Assembly (NCBI GenBank): GCA_036260395.1
Contig: DASZZY010000194.1
Coordinates: 1 to 11,077 of the forward strand
DNA from: DASZZY01 sp036260395
GTDB taxonomy: Bacteria; Actinomycetota; UBA4738; CALAEC01
Reading direction: 5' to 3'
Length of the DNA stretch: 11,077 nucleotides
Positions 1 to 7,275 of the stretch are shown piece after piece (the first letter of the stretch is position 1; each line of letters opens with the position of its first letter). The translations under genes were made by a program, and so were the position numbers. The notes beneath the pieces are model-generated. The model did not search any database, was not told the DNA's origin, and was given only the letters and a program-made list of their open reading frames with translations.

Positions 1-36
1 TCCCGAAGCCTCAGCACGGCCGAATCTTGCGGCGCG

Positions 37-1887
37 CTAAGGCGTTCTGGCAACCACCCTGTGGCCTTCCCCGGCCGGCTGGATCAGCACGACCTTCGCG
101 ATCGAAGGGACGGGTCCTTCGGCGGTGTTGCGCATGGCGAAGACGTAGTACGGGCCGGGCGGAAGGATGCGCCCGTCCCCGCCCTTGGGGAGACGAGCCA
201 TCACGGCGCCTCGTGTCGCTCTCTGCTGAAGCTTCACGGCTCGCATGTCGGCGTCGATCCCGTGAGTGTTCGTCGACATCCGGACCAGGACGACTTCAGC
301 GATCTCCCTGGGGGACGTTTGGTCCCCGAGCGTCAGCGTGAGCGCTCTGCCGCGCCGTATGGGAGCGATCTTCGAGACGACCGGACGGTCACCGCGGAAG
401 AGGTACGGCGGCTCGTAGATCTCGAACGTGGCGTCCTTGAAGTTGTTGTTCCGCGTCACCGGATGGTCGTGTCGGAAGTAGTGGGCGGGGGGCGGGGCGT
501 TCCCGCCCACGAGGATGCGGCCGTCGGGGAGCAGCACCGCCGTGCTGTGGTAGACGCGATCCCGCGCCGCCGTGCCCAGCTCGCGCCATGTCCCGGTCTT
601 CGGGTCGTACAGCTCGGCGGTTCGCACTGCGGCGGCGGAGCCCGGATCGATGAGGTCGTCCATGTCGCCGCCGTTGGCCAGGAACACCTCCCCCGTCGGC
701 AGCATGACGGTCGTGCCGAGCCATCGCCGGTGGCGCACCTGCGTTCGGTCACCGGTGAGCCCCGCGAACGGAGACTTCGGCTCACCGACGTTCTCGAACC
801 CCTCGGGCGTCCACCGCACCACCTCGCTCAGGGTGGTCGCCACCCATGTCCCGGGCGCGACTCCGACGGTTCCGCCGGCGATGAGCATGTCGGCGTGGTT
901 GTAGGGGGGCTCGAGGCGCAGAAGGGTCGAAGAGGCACCGTTTCGGGCTCCGTAGCGGCTGTGGTCCATCATCGTCCAGCTCTCGCTCGCCGGGTCGTAG
1001 ACGCGGCGGAACCCCCATACCCCCTGGTCGCCGGTCTCGCCAAAGGGTGCCCAAAACTCCCCAACGCCTGGATAGAAGATCGTCCCGTCCGGAAGCAGGT
1101 GGAGCCGTGGGTAGAGGGGCAGCGACAATCGATCCATCCCCGCGTCCTCCCACTTCTCCGTGGACGGGTCGTAGATCTCGCTCAGTCGGACCTGGCTGAA
1201 GGCCGGTTCCGGGTTGAGGAAGCTGAAGACGACCCGGCGGGTGCCGGATGTGGCCAACACGCGTCCGTCCGGCAGCGTGACCAGAGACGGATAGAAGCGA
1301 GGCTCGCGCATGGGCTCCACCGAGCGAAATGTGTCGATGCTCGGTTCGAAGATGCGCGTTTCGTCATCCCCGAACGCTTCGTGTTCCTGGTTTCGCCACT
1401 CGGTGCCACCGGCGAGGAGGACCGTTCCATCGTGGAGCAGCTTCTGGTCCACGCAGAAGAGATCGTGCGTCGCGGAGTGGGGTTGATCCTGCGCCTCGTT
1501 CGTCGTGCCGCGCTCGTAGGTGGGAACGGTCCACTTCGGCTCTGGGGCACCGATATCGAGGATGCGGGCCCTGCTGTTCTCCATGATGAAGTTGAGGTCC
1601 TGATCGAGGAAAAGGACCGTCGCCTTCTCCGACCCTTCCACGCCGTTCCAATAGAGGAGTCTGCCGTCAGGGAGGACGACCGCGTTCACCGCCGTCGGGA
1701 ACTTCGCCGACTTCTCGAGCGAAGGGGGATCGTATGGGAGGGCGCCTCCCTCCCAGAACGGTTCCGACCACCGTCCGAACAACGTCGGGTCCTCGGCCGC
1801 CGAGGTGGCCGGCGATCCGACCGCCGACGCCAGGATCAGCAGGATGACTCCAGCTCGACCGAACCTGCGGAGACCTCGACCACTCAT
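37..1887 (-). CDS. Secreted galactose oxidase-like copper radical oxidase (GAO1), apparently catalytically intact
   Basis: A 616-residue protein of the galactose oxidase/glyoxal oxidase (AA5-like) family. Residues 1-31 form a signal peptide (basic start, hydrophobic ILLILASAVG, cleavage near TSAA). Kelch-type blades follow, with repeated LLPDGR...GG motifs, and then a C-terminal DUF1929-like beta domain (about 500-605) ending in PPGPYYVFAM. Aligned by motif to Fusarium galactose oxidase, the key residues are present: Cys145 in HDLFC (Cys228), Tyr199 in RFYPS (Tyr272), Tyr446-His447 in RVYHS (Tyr495-His496) and His542 in NTHGIDAD (His581). Cys145 is the only cysteine. Known members oxidise a primary alcohol or aldehyde with O2, giving H2O2; the substrate here cannot be read from sequence. 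The start ATG follows GGGAGGGAG and overlaps the stop of the small upstream gene as ATGA, so translation is probably coupled. The equivalent of galactose oxidase Trp290 is not obvious locally. Confidence 0.93.
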   Translation of the reverse strand: MSGRGLRRFGRAGVILLILASAVGSPATSAAEDPTLFGRWSEPFWEGGALPYDPPSLEKSAKFPTAVNAVVLPDGRLLYWNGVEGSEKATVLFLDQDLNFIMENSRARILDIGAPEPKWTVPTYERGTTNEAQDQPHSATHDLFCVDQKLLHDGTVLLAGGTEWRNQEHEAFGDDETRIFEPSIDTFRSVEPMREPRFYPSLVTLPDGRVLATSGTRRVVFSFLNPEPAFSQVRLSEIYDPSTEKWEDAGMDRLSLPLYPRLHLLPDGTIFYPGVGEFWAPFGETGDQGVWGFRRVYDPASESWTMMDHSRYGARNGASSTLLRLEPPYNHADMLIAGGTVGVAPGTWVATTLSEVVRWTPEGFENVGEPKSPFAGLTGDRTQVRHRRWLGTTVMLPTGEVFLANGGDMDDLIDPGSAAAVRTAELYDPKTGTWRELGTAARDRVYHSTAVLLPDGRILVGGNAPPPAHYFRHDHPVTRNNNFKDATFEIYEPPYLFRGDRPVVSKIAPIRRGRALTLTLGDQTSPREIAEVVLVRMSTNTHGIDADMRAVKLQQRATRGAVMARLPKGGDGRILPPGPYYVFAMRNTAEGPVPSIAKVVLIQPAGEGHRVVARTP

Positions 1888-2105
1888 CGCTTCTCCCTCC
1901 CATTCCGGTCGCCGCCTCGGGATTTCCCCGCTTCCGGGACCTCACGGAGCCTCTCGAGCGCCGCGCTCAGCCCCAACCATCCGGTGAAGGTGCTGGAGGG
2001 ACCGCCGGACTGGCGGAGCGTCCCCCGGATCGGCTCCGCGTCGAGATCGAGCTCCAGCCACAGGCGAAGCGTCGCCTCGCCGGTCGATGCCCGGTGGTGG
2101 GCCAT
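1884..2105 (-). CDS. Small hypothetical protein (73 aa), translationally coupled to GAO1
   Basis: I do not recognise this as a named family. The reading frame is open to 2261, but the ATG at 2105 is preferred because AGGAGG lies ten bases upstream of it (2116-2121). The product is soluble-looking, with no signal peptide or membrane segment. The central part (LRLWLELDLDAEPIRG, then FTGWLGLSAALERL) has the alternating pattern of a beta strand pair followed by an amphipathic helix, which looks like real coding. The tail (about the last 15 residues) is basic and charged. The stop codon overlaps the GAO1 start (ATGA), so the two are almost certainly co-transcribed. It sits 33 bases downstream of the shared palindrome. 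No counterpart is found in front of GAO2. Function is unknown; a role in expression of GAO1 is only a guess from linkage. Confidence 0.6.
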   Translation of the reverse strand: MAHHRASTGEATLRLWLELDLDAEPIRGTLRQSGGPSSTFTGWLGLSAALERLREVPEAGKSRGGDRNGREKR

Positions 2106-2115
2106 ACCCGATGGT

Positions 2116-2121
2116 CCTCCT
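2116..2121 (-). promoter_or_regulatory. Ribosome binding site AGGAGG of the small gene
   Basis: A perfect AGGAGG on the minus strand, ten bases before the ATG at 2105. It is the reason for placing the start there and not at the upstream in-frame starts at 2261 or 2243, which would run the coding region through the palindrome at 2138-2159. Confidence 0.6.
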
Positions 2122-2137
2122 GGCTGGCGGAGGCCCG

Positions 2138-2159
2138 CATCGTGGACCCCTCCACGATG
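2138..2159. promoter_or_regulatory. Perfect 22-bp palindrome, copy 1 of a motif shared with the GAO2 upstream region
   Basis: Nine-base arms CATCGTGGA and TCCACGATG flank the spacer CCCC, with no mismatch. The inner 18 bases recur exactly at 7236-7253, and the flanks are also alike (GC on one side, GTTT on the other), so both copies have the same orientation relative to the downstream genes. This copy lies 33 bases before the start of the small gene leading into GAO1. The dyad and size are compatible with a site for a dimeric LuxR-type HTH protein, and such a regulator is encoded next door; that link is inference. As RNA it would form a nine-pair stem with a GGGG loop in the leader. It lacks a downstream U-tract on the minus strand, so it does not look like a terminator for these genes. 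Confidence 0.7.
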
Positions 2160-2330
2160 TTTGGATCGGCGTCCGGCGGCGAGTCCGGCGAAGCGGAATC
2201 CGGGGAGCCCGCCGGCCAGCCGGTTCGCCCGATCCTCCGGCATCGCCGGATCCCCTACCACCGACTCAGCCCCGCTGCTGGTGATCGCGGCGCCGGCCGA
2301 AGGTGTGTTATCGACGAGCCCGAAACGTAG

Positions 2331-5189
2331 CTATCTGGCTCCGGTTTCCTCGGCCAGCACCCTCGGGAGCTCTCGTCGGCCGCCGATCTGAAGCTTCTCG
2401 TAGATGTGGGTGAGGTGTGTCTCCACCGTGCGGCGGCTGACGAACAGCCGCTCGGCGATCTCCCGGTTGTTGAGGCCGGCGGCGGCGAGCTTCGCCGTCC
2501 TGAGTTCGCTCGCCGTCAGGGATCCGACGCCTGTCGTGTACGCCCTTCGGGGACGCGCTCCCGTAGCCACGAGCTCGTCGCGGGCCCGCTCTTCCAGGGC
2601 GCCGGCTCCGCAGCGGTGAGCGAGGTCCAGCGCCTGTCGCAGTGGCTCCCGGGCATCGCCGCGGCCGCCCCGGCGACGAAGCGCCGCCCCCAGCTCGAAG
2701 AGTGATCTGGCGAGCTCGTGGGGAGGGCCACGGACCTCCAGGGCTCCGACAGACTCGCGTAGCGTCTCGAGCTGCCGTTTCCTCGGCTCCAGCAGGGCGC
2801 GGGACCGAAGGACCGTCCCGATGACATGTGGGGCCCCGAATGCCCGGGCTCGCTCCTCCGCGACTCGGATCAGCTCCTGGGCCTCGGTCGTTCGACCGAG
2901 CACGGCCAACGCCGGTGCAACCTCCTGGGGCCACGGCGGATACGCCGGGTTCAGGAATCCCACCCTCTCGGTTGCCTCGCCCAGGGCCAGGAGATCCTCC
3001 ACCGCCCCCTCGAGGTCTCCCTGGGCCAGGCGGAGGTAGCCGCGGACCTCGATCGGCCATGGGTTGATCGGGAACTCCTTGGGGCCGAGCGACAGAGGGA
3101 GGCTCTCCGCGAGCGGAACCGCCCTCGCGAGGTCCCCCCTCGCCGTGAGGGCGGCGAGGAGATTCATCCTGGCCTGCAATCCAAAGGCCGAGAACGGGGC
3201 GATCGCACTGGCGATCTCCCATGCGGTTTGGGCCTCCGCTTCCGCATCGCGAAGACGACCGCTGAGCCGTTCCGTCTCAGCGAGGAAGCTATGGCTGTAG
3301 CAGACGATGAGGATCCTTCCCGTTCCGCGAGCCGCGTCGAGGAACTCCGTCAATGCGTCACGGGCCAGGGGCCAGGCTCCGCTCCACGAGAGGACCTTGC
3401 AGGCGGTGTGCGGCACGGGGGTCCTCATCCCGCCGGCCTCCCACGGCAGCGGGGGGAACGAGCTGGCCAGCCTCACGACCTCTTCGACCGGGTCAGCGTC
3501 GAAGAAGCGGTCGAGGGCCACAGCCTGTTGCACGAGCCTCTCTCCGGGTGTCCTGCCCGCCACGCCCGCGGCCACCTTCCTGATCCGCTCCGAGCTGGAG
3601 CGGTCCCGGCCCCGACTGAACGCCGCGAAGCAGGAGACCTGCGCCTCGAGCGCGAGAGCCTGCTCTCGATCGCCCTCGCGTAGCTCCTCGAGAACCTCCT
3701 CGGCCCTGCGGATGCTCTCCGGGAAGTTGCCGACGTTGACGTAGGCGAGCGCGGCGAACCTCAAGGCCCCGACGCGGATCGCGGGATCGGCTGCCCGTTC
3801 GGCGACGTCATCGAGGGCACCTGTGGCTGCCGCGGGATCCGTCTCGTACAGCGCCCTCGCCAGCAGGTAGCGATCCTCGAGGTCCTGCTCGGGCGGCTCC
3901 AGGAGAGACCGCTCGAGATACGTCCTGGCGCTCTCATGTGCCCCTTCGGCCATGGCCTGACGAGCGGCTGCTCGGAGCTGTTCCACGACCCATGGGTCAC
4001 CGTTCGGTTCGCAGGCGAGGAGGTGCGGTGCGATCTCGCTCGCGCCGGCGCCCGCGGACGCGAGGATCTCCGCGGCCCGCCGGTGGGCCGCGGACCTTTC
4101 GCCCTCCCCGATGTCCCGGTGGATCGCCTGGCGGATCAGGGGATGGATGAAGTCGAGCGGAAGCCCTGGGGCGAGGATGTCCGCCTCGCGGAGGCGATCG
4201 CAGAGCGTGCGCGCTCGCGGCTCCTCGAGCCCGGCCAGGGCCGCCGCGTGGCGTAGCTGCGGGGAGCCACCCAGGACGGCGATGGCCTGGGCCAACGCGA
4301 TCGCCTCGCCCCCGAAACGACCGAGACGAAGCAGCGCGTAGCGCGCCACGCTCTGGGGGCCAATCGCGCCGATGGCATCGACCATCTCGTCGTTCGGTTC
4401 GACGGAGTCGGCTTGAAGGGCTCGCAAGAGCTCCGAGAGGAGGAAGGGATTGCCGGCGGTCGCCCGCGAGCAGGCCTCCGCGAAGCCCGGGGTAGGGTCA
4501 TGGCCCAGCTCCGCGGCGATCAGCTGGCTCACGGCCGACGTTGTGAGTGACTCGAGATGGATGCCGTGGGCTTCGTGCCGCAGCGCCCTGAGCTCCGCCG
4601 GCTGATCGGGCTCCCCCGATCGGGTGGTGGCCACGATGAGCACCGGAAGCTCCTCGAGCCGGCGAGCCACGTAGTCGAGGAACCGAAGGGTCTGGGGATC
4701 GGCCCAGTGGGCGTCATCGATGGCCAGCGTTACCGGCTGGGACTCGGCCAGGTTCGCGAGCAGCCAGTAGAGGCCGTGGATGGGCGCGAAGGGGTCCCTC
4801 GCGGCGAGAGAGGGATCGGGCTCGGCCTGCCCAAGCGCCAGCAAGGCCAGATGGGCGCTTCCGGCCAGCAGGGCGGAGCGCTCATCCTCCGAGGCCCGTT
4901 CGACGATCGGTTCGAAGAGCTCGCGGCTGACCCCGAACGGCATCTCTCGCTCGAACTCACCGCCTCTGGCGAACCTAGTGAGGAGCCCTCGCCCACGAGC
5001 GCGCCGAGCGGCCTCACCCAGGAGGGTAGTCTTGCCGATCCCCGCCGGTCCCTCGATGAGGAGGAACGAGCCGGTCCCGTCGCGCACCCGGTCGAGGACC
5101 TGCTCGACCGCCGCGACCTCGTGCTCCCGCTCGAGGAGCGGTCCGGGGCGTCCGCCTCTGTCGTGACCTGCGACGTCTGTCCTCGACAC
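2331..5189 (-). CDS. LuxR-family transcriptional regulator with N-terminal AAA-type ATPase (LAL type)
   Basis: A 952-residue regulator of the large ATP-binding LuxR (LAL, MalT-like) class. Near the N-terminus are LLERE, a Walker A loop GPAGIGKTT (about residues 47-55) and a Walker B segment LAIDDAHWAD (about 156-165), then VLIVATTRSGE. A long helical, TPR-like middle follows. The last 63 residues are a LuxR/GerE helix-turn-helix (LTASELRTAKLAAAGLNNREIA, recognition region SRRTVETHLTHIYEKL, written here in two pieces). The start is probably the GTG at 5189, with GGGTGG nine bases before it. A TTG at 5195 would add two residues but sits only three bases from that site. It lies between the two oxidase genes, 105 bases after GAO2 and 225 bases before the small gene. 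Proteins of this class usually act as signal- or ATP-responsive activators. Regulation of the flanking oxidases is inferred from position and the shared palindrome. Confidence 0.92.
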   Translation of the reverse strand: MSRTDVAGHDRGGRPGPLLEREHEVAAVEQVLDRVRDGTGSFLLIEGPAGIGKTTLLGEAARRARGRGLLTRFARGGEFEREMPFGVSRELFEPIVERASEDERSALLAGSAHLALLALGQAEPDPSLAARDPFAPIHGLYWLLANLAESQPVTLAIDDAHWADPQTLRFLDYVARRLEELPVLIVATTRSGEPDQPAELRALRHEAHGIHLESLTTSAVSQLIAAELGHDPTPGFAEACSRATAGNPFLLSELLRALQADSVEPNDEMVDAIGAIGPQSVARYALLRLGRFGGEAIALAQAIAVLGGSPQLRHAAALAGLEEPRARTLCDRLREADILAPGLPLDFIHPLIRQAIHRDIGEGERSAAHRRAAEILASAGAGASEIAPHLLACEPNGDPWVVEQLRAAARQAMAEGAHESARTYLERSLLEPPEQDLEDRYLLARALYETDPAAATGALDDVAERAADPAIRVGALRFAALAYVNVGNFPESIRRAEEVLEELREGDREQALALEAQVSCFAAFSRGRDRSSSERIRKVAAGVAGRTPGERLVQQAVALDRFFDADPVEEVVRLASSFPPLPWEAGGMRTPVPHTACKVLSWSGAWPLARDALTEFLDAARGTGRILIVCYSHSFLAETERLSGRLRDAEAEAQTAWEIASAIAPFSAFGLQARMNLLAALTARGDLARAVPLAESLPLSLGPKEFPINPWPIEVRGYLRLAQGDLEGAVEDLLALGEATERVGFLNPAYPPWPQEVAPALAVLGRTTEAQELIRVAEERARAFGAPHVIGTVLRSRALLEPRKRQLETLRESVGALEVRGPPHELARSLFELGAALRRRGGRGDAREPLRQALDLAHRCGAGALEERARDELVATGARPRRAYTTGVGSLTASELRTAKLAAAGLNNREIAERLFVSRRTVETHLTHIYEKLQIGGRRELPRVLAEETGAR

Positions 5190-5198
5190 GGGCAAGAG

Positions 5199-5204
5199 CC
5201 ACCC
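5199..5204 (-). promoter_or_regulatory. Probable ribosome binding site of the LuxR-family gene
   Basis: GGGTGG on the minus strand. It is nine bases from the GTG at 5189 but only three from the TTG at 5195, so it favours the GTG start. The match to the anti-SD consensus is modest. Confidence 0.4.
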
Positions 5205-5232
5205 GATACACGGGACGCTCGGTGGCGCTGCA

Positions 5233-5262
5233 ACCTTACCGATGAGAGGAGGGCCCCATCAA
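5233..5262 (-). promoter_or_regulatory. Candidate sigma70-type promoter of the LuxR-family gene
   Basis: On the minus strand TTGATG (5257-5262) and TAAGGT (5233-5238) are separated by 18 bases. The first matches four of six bases of the -35 consensus, and the second fits the TAnnnT form common in actinobacteria. A transcript would begin near 5226, giving a leader of about 37 bases before the GTG. It sits in the 105-base gap after GAO2, so the regulator may have its own transcript in addition to readthrough. Confidence 0.4.
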
Positions 5263-5294
5263 GGGAGCCCTCGTCGTCGAGCTGAACGGGGGTC

Positions 5295-7169
5295 CTACAG
5301 CGACCGGGCGACCACGTCCCCGGGGGCCCCGGCCGGCTGGATGAGAATCGTCTCGGCAACCGACGGCACCGGCCCGTCGGGGGTGTTCCGCAAAGCGAAC
5401 ACGTAGTAGGGGCCGGGGGGGATGATCCGCCCGTCGCCGCCCTTGGGAAGCCGGGCGATCACGGTGCTTCCGGCGGTCCTGTGCACCAACTTGACGGCCC
5501 GCATGTCGGCATCGACCGCGTGGGTGTTCGAGGGGGTCCGCACGAGCACGACCTCGGAGATTTCGCCGGGGCCGGTGTGTTGCCCCAGCGTGAGCCTGAG
5601 CCCTCGTCCCCCACCCATCGGAGCGACGTTCGACACGACGGGGCGCGGCCCTCGGAACAGGTACGGCGGCTCGTAGATCTCGAACGTGGAGTCCCGGTAG
5701 TTGCTGGCCCGGGTGAGCGGGTTGTCGTGCCGGTGGTTGTGAGCAGGGACCGGCGCATGGCCGCCCACCAAGACCCGCCCGTCCGGGAGCAGTACCGCGA
5801 CGTGGTGGTTGATGCGGTCTCGCCCCGAGGCGGCGAGCTCCTGCCAGGTGCCGGTTTCCGGGTCATAGAGCTCCACGGCCCGGACCCCGGCCGCCGAGCC
5901 CGGGTACAGGGCGTCGTCACCGTCGCCGCCGTTCATCAGCAACACCTCGCCGGTGGGAAGCATCACGGGTACGCCGAACCAGCGGAGGTTGCGCAGCTGA
6001 CTGGCATCGCCGGCGAGCCCCGCGAAGGGCGACTTGGTCGAGTCTTCGTTGGTCAGCCCGTCCGGGGTCCACCGGACGACCTCGCTGAGGGTGGTGCCCA
6101 CCCACGTTCCGGGCTGTGGCCCGAACGTGCCGCCGGCGATCAGGATGTCGGCGGTGTCGTAGGGGGCTTCCAGGCGAAGCAGTGTGGAAGCCGCGGAGGC
6201 GCGAGCGCCGTAGCGGCTGGGTCCGAGGAGCCTCCATGTCCTGGTCTCGGGGTCGTAGATCCGCTGCTGAGACCAGGTGGCCTGGTCCGCGGCAACCCCT
6301 CCCGGCGTCCAGAACTCGCCTGCCCCGCCGAAGAAGACGGTCCCGTCGGGCAGCAGGTGCAGCCGAGGGTAGATCGGGAGGGACCAGCCGTTCACGCCCG
6401 CGTCCTCCCACGTCGCGGTGGACGGGTCGAAGAGCTCGTTCAGACGAACCTGGCTGACGGCCGGGTCGGCGTTTGCGGGGATCGGGGTCGCCCTCCGGAC
6501 GCCGCCAGCCACCAGCACCTTTCCGCCCGCAAGCGTGACGAGCGTCGGCGCCAGGCGCGCCTCCTGCATCGGCTCCACGGAGCGGAAGGTGTCGGTGCTC
6601 GGATCGAAGACGCGCGTTTCCTGGTCTCCGTATCCGTCGTCGATGTAGCGCCATTCGATGCCACCCGCGAGCAGGACTGACCCGTCGTACAGGAGCTTCT
6701 GATCGGCGCCGAAGATGTCCTTGGTCGCGCCACCGAAGATGTCCTGCGCCTCATCGGTGGTGCCCCGCTCTTCGGTCGGGATGCTCCACCGGGGGCCACC
6801 GGAGCCGAGCTCGAGGATGCGAGCCCGGCTGTTCTCGACGGCCCACCACTGCTCATTCATGAGGTATACGGGCGCGTGCTCCGAGGCTTCCAGTCCGTTC
6901 CAGTAGAGCAACCTGCCGTCCGGCAGAACCGCCACGTTCGCCGCCGCCGGAAACCTCTGCGACTTCTCCAGCGACGGCGGGTCATACGGAAGCGAGCCGC
7001 CCTCCCAGAACGGCGCAGACCATCGCCCCGCCACACTGGGATCGGCAGCCGCATCTGCTGAGGCCATGGCGACAGGTGAGAACCCGACCGCCCCGGCGAG
7101 AAGGGACAGCAGGCTGGCGAGCACGCTGATTCTGGCGATTCGAACGCTCCGATGAGGTCGCCGCATCAT
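5295..7169 (-). CDS. Secreted galactose oxidase-like kelch protein lacking the radical-cofactor residues (GAO2)
   Basis: A 624-residue paralogue of GAO1, collinear along its whole length: signal peptide (about 1-41, hydrophobic VLASLLSLLAGAVG, cleavage near ASADA), kelch blades, and a DUF1929-like end. The frame is intact and the fold motifs are kept, but the catalytic set is not. The HDLFC motif reads KDIFG (Gly154 for Cys), RFYPS reads RLAPT (Ala207 for the crosslink Tyr) and RVYHS reads RINHH (Asn454 for the axial Tyr). His455 and His550, the two His ligands, remain. The protein has no cysteine. It should therefore be unable to form the Tyr-Cys radical cofactor and is probably a pseudo-oxidase, perhaps a binding or scaffold protein. 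A His-rich stretch (His471, 477, 479, 481) follows Asn454 and could bind metal; that is speculative. ATGATG start, with GGGGGAG just upstream. Copy 2 of the palindrome is 66 bases upstream. Confidence 0.9.
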   Translation of the reverse strand: MMRRPHRSVRIARISVLASLLSLLAGAVGFSPVAMASADAAADPSVAGRWSAPFWEGGSLPYDPPSLEKSQRFPAAANVAVLPDGRLLYWNGLEASEHAPVYLMNEQWWAVENSRARILELGSGGPRWSIPTEERGTTDEAQDIFGGATKDIFGADQKLLYDGSVLLAGGIEWRYIDDGYGDQETRVFDPSTDTFRSVEPMQEARLAPTLVTLAGGKVLVAGGVRRATPIPANADPAVSQVRLNELFDPSTATWEDAGVNGWSLPIYPRLHLLPDGTVFFGGAGEFWTPGGVAADQATWSQQRIYDPETRTWRLLGPSRYGARASAASTLLRLEAPYDTADILIAGGTFGPQPGTWVGTTLSEVVRWTPDGLTNEDSTKSPFAGLAGDASQLRNLRWFGVPVMLPTGEVLLMNGGDGDDALYPGSAAGVRAVELYDPETGTWQELAASGRDRINHHVAVLLPDGRVLVGGHAPVPAHNHRHDNPLTRASNYRDSTFEIYEPPYLFRGPRPVVSNVAPMGGGRGLRLTLGQHTGPGEISEVVLVRTPSNTHAVDADMRAVKLVHRTAGSTVIARLPKGGDGRIIPPGPYYVFALRNTPDGPVPSVAETILIQPAGAPGDVVARSL

Positions 7170-7235
7170 GGAGTTCTCCCCCTTTCTCCGTGGATCTGTT
7201 TGGCGGAATCCTCGGCGCAGTTACGGTCGTGCGCG

Positions 7236-7253
7236 TCGTGGACCCCTCCACGA
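7236..7253. promoter_or_regulatory. Palindrome, copy 2 of the shared motif, upstream of GAO2
   Basis: Seven-base arms TCGTGGA and TCCACGA flank CCCC. All 18 bases are identical to the centre of the copy at 2138-2159; the outer pairs differ and no longer match here. That argues for recognition of the core as DNA more than for a conserved RNA stem. The flanks GC(A/G) and GTTT(T)G are shared as well, while the next 30 bases towards the genes show no similarity between the two loci. It lies 66 bases before the GAO2 start. Confidence 0.65.
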
Positions 7254-7275
7254 AGTTTTGCTGTCGGGAGCCCGC

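Noticed and set aside
1884..2261. A longer 125-residue version of the small gene starting at 2261.
   Set aside because: It would code through the palindrome, its added N-terminus is Arg/Gly-rich, and the ATG at 2105 has a much better ribosome site.
61..2391. A 776-residue open frame on the plus strand opposite GAO1.
   Set aside because: It mirrors the GC-rich third positions of GAO1, runs through the small gene and the palindrome, and encodes low-complexity Arg/Gly/Pro-rich sequence with no recognisable motif.
2308..3222. A 304-residue minus-strand open frame overlapping the 3' part of the LuxR-family gene.
   Set aside because: It is out of frame with the HTH-bearing regulator and is composed of Pro/Gly/Arg-rich shadow sequence.
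5249..5272. Inverted repeat GAGGGC...GCCCTC between GAO2 and the regulator, considered as a terminator.
   Set aside because: Six-base arms with a 12-base loop and no U-tract on the minus strand; it also overlaps the candidate promoter.
6982..7251. A GTG-initiated frame starting inside palindrome copy 2 (begins MEGSTTR), paralleled by one in copy 1 (2155 to 1967, begins MEGSTMR).
   Set aside because: The shared starts follow directly from the identical palindrome sequence. Both frames diverge at once, overlap the real genes out of frame and lack coding character.
2138..7253. The two palindromes as ends of a mobile element carrying the regulator and GAO2.
   Set aside because: No transposase or integrase, no target-site duplication, and each copy has a consistent position in front of an oxidase unit; duplication of a gene with its control site explains the arrangement better.
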